DNA from: Flavobacteriales bacterium
Lineage (GTDB): Bacteria; Bacteroidota; Bacteroidia; Flavobacteriales; Flavobacteriaceae
Reading direction: 5' to 3'
Assembly (NCBI GenBank): GCA_027066995.1
Contig: JAMOMQ010000060.1
Coordinates: 1-45,063 of the forward strand
Length of the DNA: 45,063 nucleotides
The notes beneath the pieces were generated by a model, which worked only from the letters and a program-made list of their open reading frames with translations, did not search any database and was not told the origin of the DNA. Below are positions 41,890-45,063 of the stretch, piece by piece; position 1 is the stretch's first letter; each line of letters begins with the position of its first letter. The position numbers were made by a program, and so were the translations under genes.

Positions 41890-44726
41890 AATTTGGAAAT
41901 TTTTAAAGTGACTATTGTATTAAATTTTGCATCGGAAGCGGTTAAATCTTCAATTAGATATATAATTTGCCATTGCCCTGATTTATTCAAAAGTTTAATG
42001 CGATCTTGTAATATTTGTGTGGATCTGGATTGGTGTTTTTTTAAAGATTTTTCATTGATTTCTTTAGATCTCTTTACACCTACACCATCATCCATTATTT
42101 TTACTTCAAAAGTATTGGTATTCAATTTTTTAAAAAACAAGCAAATAGTGCCTTTGCCGTTTTTATGAAAAATACCGTGATTAACTGCATTTTCAACAAT
42201 GGGTTGTAACAACAAGGTAGGTATTTCAACTTGCTCTAAATCCAAATCCGGATCAATATCAAAACAATAATTAAAATCATCGCCAAAACGCATTTTTTCT
42301 AAATTTAAATAAGACTTTAACAGTGCTATTTCTTGTTTTAATTTTATGGTCTTCTTTCGAGAAAATTCAAATATCATACGAATCAATCTTGAGAAACGAA
42401 TAAGATAAGTTTCCGATTTATCAAAATTTTCATCATTGATATAATATAAAATGGCATTGAGCGAATTAAATACAAAGTGGGGATTCATTTGACTGCGCAA
42501 AGCATGCAGTTCAAACTCTGCCATTTGTTTTTCGGCCAATAATTTTTTACGTTGTTTTTGCAGTTCTTTTTTACGGGTATAATAGCCTATTAAAAATAAA
42601 CCGGCAAGTCCGGTTACAACAAATGATAATTTAGCCCAAGATTTTTGCCACCAAAGAGGTTTTATTTTAAAATGATAGGCTTTAACCAATTCTTGCCGGT
42701 AAGGATTGGTTACCTTTATTTGAAAAATGTAATCATTAGGGGCCAAATTATTAAAATTAACACTTTTGGAATGCACCTCCACCCATTTATTTTGCAAAGG
42801 TGCCAGTTTAAAGAAATACCGGTTGTGCTCTTGTCCCGAATAATCTATCAACCCGAAATTAAACACCAATTTGTTGTCTTTTACAAAAGTTACTTCACGT
42901 AAGTCATCATTTATAGGTTGCTGATTATATGCTACCGATTTGAAATATATTTTTTGTATTGGAAATATTTCTTCCTGATTTAACGGCACTGATAATACGC
43001 CACTAAAATTTGAAGTGAACAATTGCCGGTTGTAGGTTAAAACATGATTGACATGGTCGGATATCAAACCGTCTGTCTTTCTTAAAATTTTTTCAAAATG
43101 CAGACTGTCTCCCGTATAGTTATAAGCCATCACGCCGTTATGCGTAGCTAACCAAAAACGCTTACCGTCAACATGAATATGATTGACGATTAAATCTTTG
43201 GTTTCGGACATAAAAATAAATTTGTTTTTTGAATTCCAAAGGTAAGCGCCGTATCCGTCTGTGCCTATAATAACCGAAGCACCCATTTTAGCCAATGATA
43301 CTATGGGAATGTCCGGCTTTGCATCAATACTAACACAATGGACAGTGTCATTACTAATGGTAAATAAACCTACAGGTGTGCCGGCTATCAGACTATTTTT
43401 GCCTTCAATTAAAACATTAGAACCTACCACATGATATTTTTTGAGCAGCTTAAAATCTTTGTCATAAACTGACACAGCATCCATTTCGCGAACAGCATAA
43501 CCACCATGATAATTTATAGCACCCTTGCCAAAACGAGGCAAACTGTCCAGTTTATCAAATCGCCGGCTATACATCTTTTTGTTGGCCAAAACCGTAAAAT
43601 AATCGTCATCAAAATATAATAAATCGAAAAAATAATCTTGTGCTTTAAAAAAGGGATAAAACCGCTTTGAAATTGAATCAAATTTATATACACCTTCATT
43701 GACAACTCCGGCAAACAGTTGACCCTTAATTTCTTTAAGAAACTGAACGGGATGTTGTTTTAAATAGCTTTTTGAATCTAAACTGTTTTTAGGAAAAAAG
43801 TAAATGCCCTTGGCATAGGTCATTCCCCAAAAATTTCCCAATTTGTCTTTAAAAATAGTATTTAATTGCAGTTTTGAATCAAAAAGATGCTTGTCTTTTA
43901 ATTGGTAATCGGCTCCTAATCGATACCACAAATTTTGTGTAGTTATCTGCACTTCATTTGGAGTTGCAATAACTCTGACAAAATGATGCCGGAATATGTC
44001 CGGAATTTTAATGAGGTAAGATTTTAACGTATTTAAGTTAAAAATATTGACACCTTTTTCATAATTTAAAACAAGCAAACTGTCATTAATTTGACCTATT
44101 AAACTGTTATTTAATATGGGGTTTTCAAAACCGGTTACCAAGTTGCCTTGTTTATTAAAAACCGAATAATGTATTCTTTTTTTTTGTTTAGAAGCAGATT
44201 TTTCTACTGCCTTGATATAAGCTATATTTGTATGTATAACATCAAATCGTATTAAAGTAGCGGTATCATCTCCCGTTATAAAATTTTGAACCTGCCAATA
44301 GTTATTTTTAAGCCTGTAATTTTTACCATAACTTTTAAAACCTACAATATTTCCACTTTTGACATGAGGCATCGGATAAAAAAAAGCACTATCTATAGCC
44401 CTAAAACTACGAATCTTGTTGTCTAAAACATATCCCAAACGATTGGAACGGGTAAAATACCATATTTTATTATCCGGTGTAATTTCAATATCCCAAATAT
44501 CGTTACTGGGCAAGCCGTCTTTAATAGTGTAATTTTTAAAAAAGGCTCCGTCAAAACGTGAAAGACCTTTATCTGTAGCTATCCATATAAAACCTTTGTT
44601 GTCTTGCAATATTTTATAAATCCTGTTACCGGGCAATCCTTGTTCTATGGTAAAATGTTTATAAGCCTGGGCATTTAAACCCAAAGTCATTAACATCGTA
44701 AAAACATTTGCCAAAAAAAATTTCAT
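41886..44726 (-). CDS. Sensor histidine kinase with two-component propeller (LytS-type kinase core)
   Basis: The protein has 946 residues. A signal peptide (ends LNAQA) is followed by a periplasmic propeller of Reg_prop units starting at FTIEQGLPGNRIYKILQDNK and continuing to about 590. A Y_Y_Y domain (about 600-690) follows, then one membrane helix (about 700-720), a coil, and a His_kinase core (PF06580 type) with LRSQMNPHFVFNSLNAILYY. The ATPase part has LLLQPIVENAVNHGIFHKNG and DDGVGVK. The ATG at 44726 is preferred because a TATTTTTG box at 44747-44754 lies on the earlier start. It probably senses a glycan or envelope cue. Unlike hybrid HTCS proteins, its regulator is a separate gene overlapping by 4 bases. 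Confidence 0.92.
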   Translation of the reverse strand: MKFFLANVFTMLMTLGLNAQAYKHFTIEQGLPGNRIYKILQDNKGFIWIATDKGLSRFDGAFFKNYTIKDGLPSNDIWDIEITPDNKIWYFTRSNRLGYVLDNKIRSFRAIDSAFFYPMPHVKSGNIVGFKSYGKNYRLKNNYWQVQNFITGDDTATLIRFDVIHTNIAYIKAVEKSASKQKKRIHYSVFNKQGNLVTGFENPILNNSLIGQINDSLLVLNYEKGVNIFNLNTLKSYLIKIPDIFRHHFVRVIATPNEVQITTQNLWYRLGADYQLKDKHLFDSKLQLNTIFKDKLGNFWGMTYAKGIYFFPKNSLDSKSYLKQHPVQFLKEIKGQLFAGVVNEGVYKFDSISKRFYPFFKAQDYFFDLLYFDDDYFTVLANKKMYSRRFDKLDSLPRFGKGAINYHGGYAVREMDAVSVYDKDFKLLKKYHVVGSNVLIEGKNSLIAGTPVGLFTISNDTVHCVSIDAKPDIPIVSLAKMGASVIIGTDGYGAYLWNSKNKFIFMSETKDLIVNHIHVDGKRFWLATHNGVMAYNYTGDSLHFEKILRKTDGLISDHVNHVLTYNRQLFTSNFSGVLSVPLNQEEIFPIQKIYFKSVAYNQQPINDDLREVTFVKDNKLVFNFGLIDYSGQEHNRYFFKLAPLQNKWVEVHSKSVNFNNLAPNDYIFQIKVTNPYRQELVKAYHFKIKPLWWQKSWAKLSFVVTGLAGLFLIGYYTRKKELQKQRKKLLAEKQMAEFELHALRSQMNPHFVFNSLNAILYYINDENFDKSETYLIRFSRLIRMIFEFSRKKTIKLKQEIALLKSYLNLEKMRFGDDFNYCFDIDPDLDLEQVEIPTLLLQPIVENAVNHGIFHKNGKGTICLFFKKLNTNTFEVKIMDDGVGVKRSKEINEKSLKKHQSRSTQILQDRIKLLNKSGQWQIIYLIEDLTASDAKFNTIVTLKISKL

Positions 44727-44746
44727 CAGGATAAAGATTTCAAACA

Positions 44747-44754
44747 CAAAAATA
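44747..44754 (-). promoter_or_regulatory. -7 box TATTTTTG for the kinase operon
   Basis: It is an exact TAnnTTTG match on the minus strand, 20 bases before the ATG at 44726. Confidence 0.5.
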
Positions 44755-44859
44755 TGTAGTATTTGTTACAAATATATGGTTTTATATTATTTCTTTATGA
44801 TTTTATCATTTATAGTTTAATTAACTTTGATACTATGGTTACATCTGCACAATTATAAC

Positions 44860-44967
44860 TTAAGCTTGTTGATGTAGAACATCTAATTGCACTTGTATAT
44901 CTCCCGATATGGCATGGGTGACACCGTTAGCATCTACATAAGTGCCTGAAAAATGTATTTGACAATC
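44860..44967 (-). pseudogene. Short C-terminal gene remnant
   Basis: The reverse strand reads QIHFSGTYVDANGVTHAISG and then DIQVQLDVLHQQA before a stop. This looks like the last two or three beta strands of a real protein, with much higher complexity than the surrounding AT-rich sequence. A stop lies just upstream in frame (TGA before Asp-Cys-Gln), and no start exists. It may be a leftover of a deleted gene. The family is not recognised. The rest of 44755-45063 holds nothing else I can support. Confidence 0.3.
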
Positions 44968-45063
44968 TCATTTTTTTAAATATTTCAAGTATTTAAAAAG
45001 TAATAGTTCAATTTTTCAAATAAATAACCTTTTATTCAAACAAGCAGATTTGATTAATTCAAA

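Noticed and set aside
1-45063. CRISPR array, prophage, integrase or transposase genes
   Set aside because: No regularly spaced direct repeats and no coding sequence of these types were found; the mobile-like units here are non-coding.

Overview
The window looks like chromosome from a low-GC member of the Bacteroidota, probably Flavobacteriia. I see promoters of the TAnnTTTG type about 16-35 bases before most starts, few Shine-Dalgarno sites, TonB receptors with an N-terminal carboxypeptidase-regulatory-like domain, a type IX secretion (T9SS) C-terminal signal, a DUF5916 protein and LytTR signalling. I do not assign a genus.

Layout. 1-245: 5' part of an HMG-CoA lyase gene (minus). 535-6580: a large lipoprotein, a thioredoxin-type arsenate reductase/LMW phosphatase (minus), leucyl-tRNA synthetase and a small unknown ORF. 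7078-16310: an eight-gene surface polysaccharide operon (UDP-ManNAc dehydrogenase, Wzx-like flippase, two Wzy/WaaL-like membrane proteins, an asparagine-synthetase-like protein without the glutaminase cysteine, a GT4, a WecG/TagA-type transferase, a GT2). WecC plus WecG suggests a glycan containing ManNAcA. 16311-17081: tRNA-Phe(GAA) followed by two decayed GIY-YIG nuclease copies, each preceded by a decayed T-arm-like hairpin. 17528-19105: a membrane-anchored TPR/LuxR regulator.

19361-27921 (all minus): a probable metal, most likely copper, uptake locus. It holds two small Cys-containing membrane proteins, an OprC/NosA-like TonB receptor carrying CxxxM, a lipoprotein with a Met4 run, a second TonB receptor behind a structured leader, and a BNR-type lipoprotein with a CxCC motif. 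27995-30964: a DUF5916 outer-membrane protein and a GNAT acetyltransferase.

31326-41160: panD with a LPG-synthase-TM-type membrane protein, a repeat-rich T9SS cargo protein, an alpha/beta hydrolase, three tandem all-alpha exported proteins that may be paralogs (minus), uvrC, ferritin and a GT9 glycosyltransferase. 41155-44726 (minus): a propeller sensor kinase and LytTR response regulator pair. The last 300 bases hold only a short gene remnant.

No transposase, integrase, phage gene or CRISPR array is visible. The intergenic spaces are nevertheless rich in short non-coding mobile-like elements: at least six inverted-repeat-bounded units, a dispersed repeat of about 110 bases in two copies, and a long imperfect palindrome. 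One of these, at 6725-6966, has perfect 14-base ends and an exact 6-base target duplication. All functional calls were made by eye from motifs; no database search was run.
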